Notes under the pieces: model-generated
Told to the model about the DNA's origin: nothing
Seen by the model: only the letters and a program-made list of their open reading frames with translations
The model's database searches: none
Position numbers and translations under genes: made by a program
Origin: an uncultured Sulfitobacter sp.
Lineage (GTDB): Bacteria; Pseudomonadota; Alphaproteobacteria; Rhodobacterales; Rhodobacteraceae
Assembly: GCF_947502895.1 (NCBI RefSeq)
Contig: NZ_CANNBM010000003.1
Span: forward strand, 124,001-188,000
Length of the DNA stretch: 64,000 bases
Direction: 5' to 3'
Shown here: positions 43,999 through 52,271 of the stretch, in pieces
Numbering within the stretch: position 1 is the stretch's first letter
How the letters are laid out: the number at the start of each line of letters is the position of its first letter

Positions 43999-44265
43999 CT
44001 AGTCTCGCCATTCAGGCTCATATGTTAACCGCTCGAATTTATTTTTGCCTGCGGCCTGAATGTCGTCAGGGGGCGAGCGCACCCGCCCCGTGTAAATCGT
44101 CCCGACAAAGGCGGGACGATGAAAGGTGCCCATCATTCTACTGAGAACAGTTAGGGCCTCTCGTATCCATGCCCCATACTCGGGGCTACAGAGTGGGCGT
44201 AAACATACCGCAAAACAGTGCGACAGCACCCACCCCATATCAAATGAGGCGCCGAAGCGCCCCAT
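43999..44265 (-). CDS. possible small protein downstream of nrdJ
   Basis: An 88-codon frame from ATG 44265, beginning MGRFGASFDMGWVLSHC and ending NKFERLTYEPEWRD. Its stop abuts a strong terminator and its start is 10 bases after the nrdJ stop, which argues for it. Against it, the first codons coincide with a UUCG-capped hairpin and the binding site is too close to the ATG. A shorter version could start at an internal ATG (MMGTFHRPAFV). No family recognised; a structured RNA is an alternative reading. Confidence 0.35.
   Translation of the reverse strand: MGRFGASFDMGWVLSHCFAVCLRPLCSPEYGAWIREALTVLSRMMGTFHRPAFVGTIYTGRVRSPPDDIQAAGKNKFERLTYEPEWRD
44246..44263 (-). terminator. UUCG-capped hairpin after nrdJ
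   Basis: Read on the minus strand: GGGGCGC, loop TTCG, GCGCCTC, with one G-T pair. It begins 13 bases past the nrdJ stop. Only ATTTG follows, so it is a weak intrinsic terminator or an RNA-stabilising structure. Confidence 0.5.
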
Positions 44266-44275
44266 TCTCTTTCGA

Positions 44276-47200
44276 TTAGCTACAGCCCGATGTGCCGCCG
44301 CATGTATTGCACTTCATGCAGGTGCCATTACGCACCAGCGTGTAGTTGCCGCACTCGCCGCAGGCCTCACCTTCATAGCCCTGCATTTTGGCTTTGGTAC
44401 GCGCGTCCATTGACATGGAGCCCGACGTAATCGCCGTCGTGCTGGTAGACGTTGCAACTGCTGTCGCAACACCGCCATCCCCTTGCGGCATCACCGCTGT
44501 CAGCGCATCCATCGCTGCCGATTGACCGCCTTGCAGCACCGTCAGGTTTTGCGGCACGCGGTTGCGCAGATAACCGGGCGATGTGATCTGGCGCAACACT
44601 TCAAGCGACTTGGACGCGGCACTTTCCGAGACATCCGTGACATTCGCCACGCCCTCTTCCTCGCCACGGCCCAGCGTGTCGAATGTCGCACCTTGCGGCT
44701 GTACATGGGCCAGATCGGTGCGGTCCAGATAGCTGACCGCCAGTTCGCGGAAGATATAATCAAGGATCGAGGTCGCCGACTTAATGCTATCGTTGCCCTG
44801 CACCATGCCAGCAGGCTCGAACTTGGTGAAGGTGAAGGCATCGACGAACTCTTCCAGCGGCACGCCATATTGCAGACCCACGGAGACGGCGATGGCAAAG
44901 TTGTTCATCATGGCGCGGAAGCCCGCACCTTCTTTGTGCATGTCGATGAAAATCTCGCCAAGCGAGCCGTCCTGATATTCACCCGTGCGCAGGTAAACCT
45001 TGTGTCCACCCACGTTCGCTTTCTGGGTATAGCCCTTGCGGCGCTGTGGCATCTTCTCGCGGTGCGATTTGATGATTTCCTTGACGATTACCTTCTCAAC
45101 GATCTTCTCGGCCAGTACAGTCGCTTTCTCGTGGATGGTGCCACTTTCCAGCACTTCTGCTGCATCGTCATCATCCTCGACCAAGGCTGCTGCCAAAGGC
45201 TGCGACAGTTTAGAACCATCACGGTAGAGCGCATTGGCCTTCACACCCAACGACCAGCTCAGTTCATACGCTTTCTGGCAGTCCTCGATGGTCGCGTCAT
45301 TCGGCATGTTGATCGTTTTGGAAATCGCACCCGAGATGAACGACTGCGCCGCAGCCATCATGTAGATGTGGCTGTTGACGGACAAATAACGCTTGCCCTT
45401 CTTGCCGCAGGGGTTGGCGCAATCGAAGATGTTGTAGTGCTCTTCCTTGAGGTGCGGCGCACCTTCCAGCGTCATGGTGCCGCAAACGTGGTCGTTGGCC
45501 GCGTCGACATCAGCCTTTGAGAAACCAAGCGACTTCAGCAGGTCGAACGTCGGGTCATTCAGCTTTTCCCGCGGGATGCCAAGGACTTGGGTGCAGAACT
45601 CCTCGCCCAGTGTCCACTGGTTGAACACAAAGCGGATGTCGAAGGCAGAGGCCAGCGCGCCATCTACTTTGGCCAGCTCGTTGGGACCAAAGCCATGGCC
45701 CATCAGCGTGGTATGGTTGATGCCTGGTGCGTTGCCGATGCTGGCGTGGCCTACGGCATAGCTGACGATCTCTTCGATCTGGGCAGAGCCATAGCCCAGC
45801 TTCTCAAGGGCGGCTGGCACGGATTGGTTGATGATCTTGAAATATCCACCACCAGCAAGCTTTTTGAACTTCACCAATGCGAAGTCAGGCTCGATCCCTG
45901 TGGTGTCACAATCCATAACCAGACCGATTGTACCTGTAGGTGCGATGACGGAAACCTGCGCGTTGCGGTAGCCGTGCTGCTCGCCCAGTGCCAGTGCCTC
46001 GTCCCATGTGGATTTGGCGACCTCGACCAGACCTGTCTGCGGGCAATTGGCGTGATCCAGCGCCAGCGGCTTTACGCTAAGCGCCTCATAGCCGTCACTG
46101 TTGCCGTGTGCCGCATTGCGGTGATTGCGGATGACCCGCAGCATGTGTTCTGCGTTCTTCGCATAGCCGGGGAATGCACCCAGTTCCGATGCGATCTCGG
46201 CAGAGGTGGCGTAAGACACACCCGTCATGATCGCAGTCAGCGCACCACACAGCGCGCGACCTTCGTCACTGTCATAGCTATACCCCATATTCATGAGCAG
46301 ACCGCCGATGTTGGCATAGCCCAGACCCAGCGTGCGGAAGTCATATGAGCGCTGCGCGATCTCTTTGGACGGGAACTGCGCCATCATCACCGAGATTTCG
46401 AGCGTAACAGTCCACAACCGCGAGGCATGCATGTAGTCCTCTACCTGAAACACACCGTCGTTCAGGAAGGTCAGCAGGTTCATCGACGCAAGGTTACAGG
46501 CCGTATCGTCGAGGAACATATACTCAGAACACGGGTTGGAGCCGCGAATGGCACCGTCTTCGGGGCAAGTGTGCCAGTCATTGACGGTGTCGTGGTACTG
46601 GATGCCCGGATCGGCACAGGCCCACGCAGCATGGCCGACTTGGTCCCACAAATCACGGGCACGGACGGTTTTGGCCACTTTGCCTGTAGTGCGGTCCAGC
46701 AGTTCCCAGTCAGCGTCTTTTTCTACTGCTGTAAGGAAACCGTTGGTCACGCGGATAGAGTTGTTGGAGTTTTGGCCAGAAACGGAATTATACGCCTCAG
46801 AGTCCCAATCAGTGTCGTAGGTCGGGAATTCGATGCTGGTATGGCCCTGCTTTGCATAGTCCAGCACACGCTTGACGTATGTCTCGGGAATCATCACCTT
46901 CTTGGCCGCGCGGATCGCGTCCTTCAGCTGCTCGTTCTTGGTTGGGTCGTAAGCGTCTGCTTCCAGACCGTCCCAGCCTGCGATGGCTTTGAAAATCAGG
47001 TTCAGCTTCTGCTCGTGCATTTTGGAGCCCGCAACGATGCTCGCAACCTTCTGCTCTTCGAGCACCTTCCAGTTGATGAACTCTTCGATATCAGGGTGGT
47101 CCGCATCAACGATGACCATCTTCGCCGCGCGACGCGTCGTGCCGCCCGATTTAATCGCACCCGCTGCGCGATCGCCGATTTTCAGGAAACCCATGAGGCC

Positions 47201-47932
47201 AGAGGACTTGCCACCACCTGACAGCTTCTCACCAGCGCCGCGCAGGGAGGAAAAGTTGGTGCCTGTGCCTGAGCCGTATTTGAACAGACGCGCTTCACGC
47301 ACCCACAAGTCCATGATGCCACCATCGCCAACAAGGTCGTCTGCAACAGACTGAATGAAGCACGCATGTGGCTGGGGATGCTCATAGCTTGATGTGGAGC
47401 GGGTCAATTCTCCCGTCTTGTAATCTACATAGTAGTGGCCCTGTGCCGGACCGTCGATGCCGTAGGCCCAGTGCAGGCCTGTGTTAAACCACTGGGGAGA
47501 GTTCGGCGCTGCGCGCTGGGAGGCCAGCATGTGGCGCATCTCGTCGTAGTAGCTGCGCGCATCTTCTTCAGAGGTGAAATATCCACCCTTCCAGCCCCAA
47601 TACGCCCAAGCGCCCGCCAAACGGTCAAAGACCTGCTTTGACGACGTCTCACCGCCCATTTCGGCCCCCTCAGCGGGGACAGAGCGCCACAAGAACTCTG
47701 GCACGCACTTTTCTTTGACGCGCTTGAGCTTCGATGGCACGCCCGCTTTGCGGAAATACTTCTGCGCGATGACGTCAGAGGCCACTTGGCTCCATGACTT
47801 TGGCACTTCGACGTTGTCGAGATGAAAGACGACTGATCCGTCAGGGTTACGAATTTCGGACACCGTGGTCACAAAATCCAGATCCGCGTAAGCGTCTTTT
47901 CCTTGAGTAGTGAAGTTCCGTTCAATTTTCAT
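44276..47932 (-). CDS. nrdJ: vitamin B12-dependent ribonucleotide reductase, class II
   Basis: 1218 residues. It reduces ribonucleotides to deoxyribonucleotides using adenosylcobalamin, with or without oxygen. Conserved parts include RAAPNSPQWFNTGL, GSGTGTNFSSLRG, GLMGFLKIGDRAAGAIKSGG, NPCSEYMFLDDTACNLASMN with active-site residues, and SVIAPTGTIGLVMDCDTTGI. The C-terminus ends in a Cys-rich zinc-ribbon-like tail (GEACGECGNYTLVRNGTC then CNTCGG). Length fits the long alphaproteobacterial form. A candidate NrdR site lies about 180 bp upstream of the ATG. Confidence 0.96.
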   Translation of the reverse strand: MKIERNFTTQGKDAYADLDFVTTVSEIRNPDGSVVFHLDNVEVPKSWSQVASDVIAQKYFRKAGVPSKLKRVKEKCVPEFLWRSVPAEGAEMGGETSSKQVFDRLAGAWAYWGWKGGYFTSEEDARSYYDEMRHMLASQRAAPNSPQWFNTGLHWAYGIDGPAQGHYYVDYKTGELTRSTSSYEHPQPHACFIQSVADDLVGDGGIMDLWVREARLFKYGSGTGTNFSSLRGAGEKLSGGGKSSGLMGFLKIGDRAAGAIKSGGTTRRAAKMVIVDADHPDIEEFINWKVLEEQKVASIVAGSKMHEQKLNLIFKAIAGWDGLEADAYDPTKNEQLKDAIRAAKKVMIPETYVKRVLDYAKQGHTSIEFPTYDTDWDSEAYNSVSGQNSNNSIRVTNGFLTAVEKDADWELLDRTTGKVAKTVRARDLWDQVGHAAWACADPGIQYHDTVNDWHTCPEDGAIRGSNPCSEYMFLDDTACNLASMNLLTFLNDGVFQVEDYMHASRLWTVTLEISVMMAQFPSKEIAQRSYDFRTLGLGYANIGGLLMNMGYSYDSDEGRALCGALTAIMTGVSYATSAEIASELGAFPGYAKNAEHMLRVIRNHRNAAHGNSDGYEALSVKPLALDHANCPQTGLVEVAKSTWDEALALGEQHGYRNAQVSVIAPTGTIGLVMDCDTTGIEPDFALVKFKKLAGGGYFKIINQSVPAALEKLGYGSAQIEEIVSYAVGHASIGNAPGINHTTLMGHGFGPNELAKVDGALASAFDIRFVFNQWTLGEEFCTQVLGIPREKLNDPTFDLLKSLGFSKADVDAANDHVCGTMTLEGAPHLKEEHYNIFDCANPCGKKGKRYLSVNSHIYMMAAAQSFISGAISKTINMPNDATIEDCQKAYELSWSLGVKANALYRDGSKLSQPLAAALVEDDDDAAEVLESGTIHEKATVLAEKIVEKVIVKEIIKSHREKMPQRRKGYTQKANVGGHKVYLRTGEYQDGSLGEIFIDMHKEGAGFRAMMNNFAIAVSVGLQYGVPLEEFVDAFTFTKFEPAGMVQGNDSIKSATSILDYIFRELAVSYLDRTDLAHVQPQGATFDTLGRGEEEGVANVTDVSESAASKSLEVLRQITSPGYLRNRVPQNLTVLQGGQSAAMDALTAVMPQGDGGVATAVATSTSTTAITSGSMSMDARTKAKMQGYEGEACGECGNYTLVRNGTCMKCNTCGGTSGCS

Positions 47933-48113
47933 CGCGCTGCCCCATATCCAGCTGTCTCATTTTCAGACGCAACATACGCCCATCTCAATCGCTACGCTGC
48001 AAAGCCAGCCGATGCTGCGGCCGTTGGTGTTACCCCCCGGACGTGCAAAAATAACCGTCATGTAAGACCGTTTGCCTGTACTCTGCTGCACGAACCGCCA
48101 TTCGAGCGTTAAA

Positions 48114-48129
48114 CCACTACATGTTGTGG
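48114..48129. promoter_or_regulatory. candidate NrdR box 1 upstream of nrdJ
   Basis: CCACTACATGTTGTGG is a 16-bp near-perfect palindrome (reverse complement CCACAACATGTAGTGG) that fits the NrdR consensus acaCwAtATaTwGtgt at the strongly conserved positions. It lies 182 bp upstream of the nrdJ ATG, the family NrdR is known to repress. Confidence 0.65.
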
Positions 48130-48144
48130 CGTGATCGTCAGCCC

Positions 48145-48160
48145 GCACAATCTGGCGTAT
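48145..48160. promoter_or_regulatory. candidate degenerate NrdR box 2
   Basis: GCACAATCTGGCGTAT has a good left half (CAAT) and a poor right half. Its centre is 31 bp from box 1, three helical turns, the spacing expected of paired NrdR boxes. Confidence 0.35.
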
Positions 48161-48637
48161 ATTGGCATATCAGGTCAACGGAATTTTTACCTTTGATCGG
48201 ACAGAAAGCGGGTTGACGAAGGCTTGGCTCGGAATGGATTTCGGCTGCATCTGATTCAGTCTCATTAATGCACACGTTTCTGTGAACCTCCCCCACGCGA
48301 CTGGCCGCGTAAAAACTACGGTTTTTGGCTGGTTTAGCCGAAGTCGCCCAAACAACAGGCTGTACGGACCAGAATTCTGGGGACAGAAAATTAACTCTTT
48401 TCGACGGGTGAAAAAAAATGGGGATAACCCGCCGATCCCTTAAGACGGGGGATTTTCGCCACAGTGTTAGCGTGCCCAATACACCACAGGTAGTGGCAGA
48501 GTGCCGCAGGAATGGGCAACCTGACACAAGATATAGGGACACAAGCCCGCAACAAACGAAATCAGAGGTTGAATTGATTCTGTATCACCACGCGGTTTCA
48601 ACGCCGCAAACAATACCAGAGCCTTCAAACATCTTGT

Positions 48638-48663
48638 GGCCCTTCTGCTACTGCAGAAAGGCC
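48638..48663 (-). terminator. hairpin downstream of tRNA-Pro(TGG)
   Basis: GGCCCTTCTGC (48638-48648), loop TACT, GCAGAAAGGCC (48653-48663): ten of eleven positions pair. It starts 27 bases past the tRNA 3' end on the minus strand and may end or trim the tRNA transcript. No T-run follows in that direction. Confidence 0.55.
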
Positions 48664-48689
48664 AAACAAGAGATTGGGATTTTTTAGAA

Positions 48690-48766
48690 TGGTCGGGGCG
48701 AGATGATTCGAACATCCGACCCCCTGTACCCAAAACAGGTGCGCTACCAGGCTGCGCCACGCCCCG
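48690..48766 (-). tRNA. tRNA-Pro, anticodon TGG
   Basis: 77 nt including CCA, read on the minus strand. Acceptor stem CGGGGCG/CGCCCCG; anticodon stem CCTGT/ACAGG with loop TTTGGGT, so anticodon TGG, reading CCA, CCG and probably other proline codons by wobble. The T-arm carries TTCGAAT. Confidence 0.97.
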
Positions 48767-48900
48767 ACTGCCGCTTACTTAGCGAAGCCTATCGGGATTG
48801 AAAAGCAAAAATAGACCCTGTCCGGTCATCTATTTTCAATGCGGGCTTTTACAGCGGTTTCATCACGCCTACCCCACCCCCAGAGCGACCAGATTTGCCC

Positions 48901-49407
48901 CTACGAGCAGGCCCAAGGGTTCTCGATGCTGGTAAAGGACGGATGGCGCAAAACGTCGCCTACCTGAATCCCGAGCCGCCGCGCCAGCCCCCCGTTGATT
49001 TCCAGCACTCCCGTCAGCTTTATATCCCCTGGCGAGATGACTGTTTCGTCCAACGGTTGCGCGCGATGATGGATATGGCGGATCACGCCAAAACGATCGA
49101 CAAACAGCATGTCCAACTCGATCAGCGTATTGCGCATCCAGAATGCCATCTGCTGTGGCGCGTCATAGACAAACAGCATGCCCTTGCTCAACGGCATCTG
49201 CGGGACGTGCATCAGCCCTTGGGCGCGCGTCGAATCGTCCGCAGCCAGATCAATGTTAAAGGCCGCCTTGCCAAACCCGCCTGTAATCGTGACGCGGTCC
49301 ATCGGACAAGCCCTAAGCGGCGTCTTGGCCATTGCGGGCAGCGCCACACACCCCGCCGCGATTACTCCGCCGAGCAGCCGCCGTCTGGTAAGAGAACTGT
49401 TTCCCAA
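48901..49407 (-). CDS. DUF192 family exported protein
   Basis: 168 residues. The N-terminus SLTRRRLLGGVIAAGCVA resembles a twin-arginine signal, and the body matches DUF192: ADDSTRAQGLMHVPQMPLSKGMLFVY, MAFWMRNTLIELDMLFVD, and VLEINGGLARRLGIQVGD. Function unknown. The start appears to be TTG at 49407 with GAGG 7-8 bases upstream; no ATG or GTG precedes the signal. It overlaps the cold-shock gene by 46 bases in another frame, so expression is probably coupled. Confidence 0.8.
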   Translation of the reverse strand: MGNSSLTRRRLLGGVIAAGCVALPAMAKTPLRACPMDRVTITGGFGKAAFNIDLAADDSTRAQGLMHVPQMPLSKGMLFVYDAPQQMAFWMRNTLIELDMLFVDRFGVIRHIHHRAQPLDETVISPGDIKLTGVLEINGGLARRLGIQVGDVLRHPSFTSIENPWACS

Positions 49408-49916
49408 GCTTGCACCTCTGCGGCCATCCGACCTCGTTTACCGTCAATCACACGCAATGCGATCGCTTCGCCTGGCGCCAAATCCGACAGACCCGACTGA
49501 CGCAACACATCCATATGTACGAAAACATCTTCGCTGCTGCCAAAGACATTGGCAAACCCGAATCCCTTTGCCTTGTCGAACCATTTGATCCGTGCAGCAA
49601 CCAAAGGAGTGGCAGCAATCTGGTCGCCATCCAGATCTACAATATCTGTTAAAGTAGGCTGGAGCCCTTTGGGTGGCTGGATCGCAAGCACTTCGGAGGC
49701 CTGCACACCGCGATCGGTCTTCTGCGCAAGCATCTCTACCCGCGCACCATCGGCGATAGAGCTTTGTCCAAAATTCCGCAGAACATTCACGTGTAGTAGA
49801 ATATCCGCGCCGCCTTCATCTGCTATTACAAAACCAAACCCTTTAACCGGGTCAAACCATTTAACCGTGCCACTCACAGATTGAGGCGAAGACGCGTTCT
49901 CACTCATTTGTGTCAT
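49362..49916 (-). CDS. double cold-shock-domain protein
   Basis: 184 residues with two CSDs. Domain 1 contains VKWFDPVKGFGFVIAD and ILLHVNVLR; domain 2 contains IKWFDKAKGFGFANVF and VFVHMDVLR. Both keep the RNP1 (KGFGF) and RNP2-like (LLHV/VFVHM) motifs that bind single-stranded nucleic acid. Tandem-CSD proteins are common in Rhodobacterales and act as RNA chaperones. I take the ATG at 49916; a TTG at 49937 and an ATG at 49907 are alternatives. The gene runs into DUF192. Confidence 0.9.
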   Translation of the reverse strand: MTQMSENASSPQSVSGTVKWFDPVKGFGFVIADEGGADILLHVNVLRNFGQSSIADGARVEMLAQKTDRGVQASEVLAIQPPKGLQPTLTDIVDLDGDQIAATPLVAARIKWFDKAKGFGFANVFGSSEDVFVHMDVLRQSGLSDLAPGEAIALRVIDGKRGRMAAEVQAWETVLLPDGGCSAE

Positions 49917-49997
49917 ATCGGTTTCGCTGTCTTTCAAATCAACTCGTCTAAAAATGGGCGCGCCACCCTAAAACGGGTGAAACGCACTAAATCATCA

Positions 49998-50603
49998 TCA
50001 AGGGTTCAGTTGGACAATACTCCAAGGCGCGCCAACGGCTTCGCGCCTCCACTGGTATCTGTTGTGCAGCCGCGCATCCCCATCGCCCCAGAATTCAAGC
50101 TCTAGAGGGGTCAGGCGAAAGCCGCCCCAGAAAGGTGGACGCGGAGGATCATCCCCGTATTTTTCAGTAACATCAGCCAATGCCTGCTCCAGTACCGCGC
50201 GGCTTTCCAACGGTTTGGACTGGTCAGATGCCCATGCACCCAAACGGCTCTTGAGAGAGCGCGACGCATAATACGCGTCTGCTTTGGGTCCGTCTTCGCG
50301 GGTGATAAGACCCCGCGCGCGCACCTGACGGCGCAGGCTTTTCCAATGGATAACAAACGCAGCCTTGCCCGCCTGCTCCAGCTCTTGTGCCTTTGCGCTG
50401 CCGTAGTTGGTATAAAAGACAAATGATCCGTCTTCGATGTCTTTTAACAAAACGACACGCACATTTGGCATACCATCGAAATCTACTGTCGCAAGCGACA
50501 TGGCATTGGGGTCGTTAAGCTCGCCCTCTTGGGCAGCACCAAGCCATTCACGCGTCAGCGCAAAAGGATCATCGCCTGCAAAAATTCCAGACCGCTGGGT
50601 CAT
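49998..50603 (-). CDS. pdxH: pyridoxamine 5'-phosphate oxidase
   Basis: 201 residues. PdxH uses FMN to oxidise pyridoxine or pyridoxamine 5'-phosphate to PLP. Family pieces are DPNAMSLATVDFDGMPNVRVVLLK, FVFYTNYGSAKAQEL, VIHWKSLRRQVRARG and the C-terminal RLHNRYQWRREAVGAPW. The ATG at 50603 follows GGGAG. It diverges from fabI over 223 bp. The two PLP-dependent aminotransferases in this window use its product. Confidence 0.95.
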   Translation of the reverse strand: MTQRSGIFAGDDPFALTREWLGAAQEGELNDPNAMSLATVDFDGMPNVRVVLLKDIEDGSFVFYTNYGSAKAQELEQAGKAAFVIHWKSLRRQVRARGLITREDGPKADAYYASRSLKSRLGAWASDQSKPLESRAVLEQALADVTEKYGDDPPRPPFWGGFRLTPLELEFWGDGDARLHNRYQWRREAVGAPWSIVQLNP

Positions 50604-50826
50604 CAGCCGCTCCCTGTTCCAACATGCAGTCTTTAAGAGTTTAAACTCAAAGGCAACAAAACTGTAGACTAACGGCGCAACTCACAAAATGGTTACACAG
50701 CTCTTAACCACACAATTCTACCATAGCGTCAGTCAGTGCAACCATAAATACGTTATACCCCTCCGTCACTTGATGGGCGGCAGCCAATCGCGTAGAGGAC
50801 ATGTTAATCGTGTATGAACGGAGTTT

Positions 50827-51639
50827 ATGGCCATGTCGAATAATCTGATGGCGGGCAAGCGGGGGCTGATCATGGGATTGGCCAACGATAAATCAATCGC
50901 CTGGGGCATTGCCAAACAGCTTGCCGACGCAGGGGCCGAGCTGGCCTTTTCTTATCAAGGGGATGCGCTCAAGAAACGTGTTGATCCGCTGGCCGCGCAA
51001 CTGGGCTCGGATCTGGTTTTGCCTTGTGACGTGGGCGATGAGGCGTCTATTGATGCGCTGTTCGAAGGCCTCGCTGCGCGCTGGGACAGTCTCGACTTCA
51101 TCGTACATGCTATCGGCTTTTCCGACAAAAACGAATTGCGCGGCAGATATGTAGACACCAGCCGCGCCAATTTTGCGTTGTCGATGGATATTTCTGTCTA
51201 TTCATTCACTGCTGTCGTGCAACGCGCAGAAAAGATGATGACGAACGGTGGCTCGTGCCTCACGCTGACGTATTATGGCGCAGAAAAAGTCATGCCACAT
51301 TATAATGTAATGGGTGTGGCCAAAGCGGCACTCGAGGCGTCTGTGCAATATCTTGCCGAAGATTTGGGCAAGGATGGTATTCGCGTAAACGCAATTTCCG
51401 CAGGTCCGATCAAAACACTGGCCGCCTCGGGCATCGGTGATTTCCGCTACATCATGAAATGGAACGAATATAATTCGCCGCTGCGCCGGAATGTCACGAT
51501 TGACGAGGTCGGCAAATCCGCGCTGTATTTGCTGTCCGATCTGGGCTCCGGAACAACGGGCGAGAACCTGCATGTCGATGCAGGCTATCACGTCGTTGGC
51601 ATGAAAGCGGTCGATGCGCCTGACATGGCCAAAGGCTAA
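50827..51639 (+). CDS. fabI: enoyl-ACP reductase (NADH)
   Basis: 270 residues, performing the last reduction of fatty acid elongation. The FabI-type glycine motif is LIMGLANDKSIAWGIAK; the catalytic Tyr and Lys (Y-x6-K) are in EKVMPHYNVMGVAKAALE, and DGIRVNAISAGPIKTLAASG follows. It is the target of triclosan-type inhibitors. ATGs at 50827 and 50833 are both possible; GGAG at about 50819-50823 fits the second slightly better. LysE and gpt genes follow on the same strand. Confidence 0.95.
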   Translation: MAMSNNLMAGKRGLIMGLANDKSIAWGIAKQLADAGAELAFSYQGDALKKRVDPLAAQLGSDLVLPCDVGDEASIDALFEGLAARWDSLDFIVHAIGFSDKNELRGRYVDTSRANFALSMDISVYSFTAVVQRAEKMMTNGGSCLTLTYYGAEKVMPHYNVMGVAKAALEASVQYLAEDLGKDGIRVNAISAGPIKTLAASGIGDFRYIMKWNEYNSPLRRNVTIDEVGKSALYLLSDLGSGTTGENLHVDAGYHVVGMKAVDAPDMAKG

Positions 51640-51663
51640 TTCAACCACAGGCGGGACACGGTA

Positions 51664-52266
51664 ATGACGATCGAGCATATTTTGGCCTTCAACGCCGTTC
51701 TTATTGTTTCGATCCTTAGCCCCGGTGCGGCATTTTTAATGGCTGTGCGCAGTTCGGTTTCCAATGGCCGCCGCGCAGGTATCGCGACGGGTTTCGGCCT
51801 CGGGGTAATGGCAAGCCTTTGGACACTGGCCGCGCTTCTGGGGATGGACGCGCTTTTTGCGCTGTTTCCATGGGCTTTTGCAGCACTAAAAATAGGCGGG
51901 GCCGCCTATCTGATTTATCTGGCGGTCAAGACATGGCGCGGTGCAACAGCAACACTGGGCGACGCGCCCAAAGCGCAGGGGCGTGCGTTTTTCGACGGCT
52001 TTCTGGTCAATCTCGGGAACCCTAAATCAGTCCTCTTCGCCGCTGCTGTGCTGGTGGTTGTATTCCCCCCCGACCTCACCGCCGCTCAGATCATCTTTAT
52101 CACGCTCAACCACCTCATTCTCGAAATTCTGTTCTATACGGCCTGTGCCTATATCCTCACAGCGCCTGTCGCGCGCCAACGATATTTGCGCGCCAAACCC
52201 CTGATTGACCGCGCTGCCGCCCTGCTGCTGGGAAGCCTTGGTCTGAAACTTCTGCTGCAAAGGTAA
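51664..52266 (+). CDS. LysE/RhtB family amino acid exporter
   Basis: 200 residues with about six membrane segments. The family signature is LSPGAAFLMAVRSSVSNGRRAGIATGFG-type N-terminus (SPGAAFLMAVRSS) and FFDGFLVNLGNPKSVLFAAA in the middle. Such proteins export lysine, homoserine, threonine or related compounds; substrate unknown. It begins 24 bp after fabI and ends 5 bp before gpt, suggesting one transcript. Confidence 0.9.
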   Translation: MTIEHILAFNAVLIVSILSPGAAFLMAVRSSVSNGRRAGIATGFGLGVMASLWTLAALLGMDALFALFPWAFAALKIGGAAYLIYLAVKTWRGATATLGDAPKAQGRAFFDGFLVNLGNPKSVLFAAAVLVVVFPPDLTAAQIIFITLNHLILEILFYTACAYILTAPVARQRYLRAKPLIDRAAALLLGSLGLKLLLQR

Positions 52267-52271
52267 TCCCT

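Larger units (their letters stand above)
43866..44275. other. 410-bp region between sigma gene and nrdJ
   Basis: Rich in hairpins: 43978-43998 (terminator), ATCGTCCCG at 44096-44104 with CGGGACGAT at 44112-44120, and a UUCG-capped stem at 44246-44263. An 88-codon minus-strand frame also spans it (listed separately). It may be the 3' end of the nrdJ transcript, a small RNA or a small gene. Confidence 0.5.
47933..48689. other. long intergenic region between nrdJ and tRNA-Pro(TGG)
   Basis: About 760 bases without a convincing gene. It contains the candidate NrdR sites, short minus-strand frames with protein-like pieces but no binding sites (for example 48138-48542, with VGEVHRNVCINETESDAAE), a GGGGACAGAAAATTAACTC stretch near 48379, and a hairpin near the tRNA. 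Part of it may be repeated elsewhere in the genome or be a decayed element. Confidence 0.5.

Noticed and set aside
44483..45520. A 345-codon frame opposite nrdJ
   Set aside because: Antisense of a highly conserved gene; Arg/His-rich with no domain.
48138..48542. A 134-codon minus-strand ORF upstream of nrdJ
   Set aside because: No binding site, mixed composition, and overlaps other short frames in the same block. Kept only as a finding about the region.
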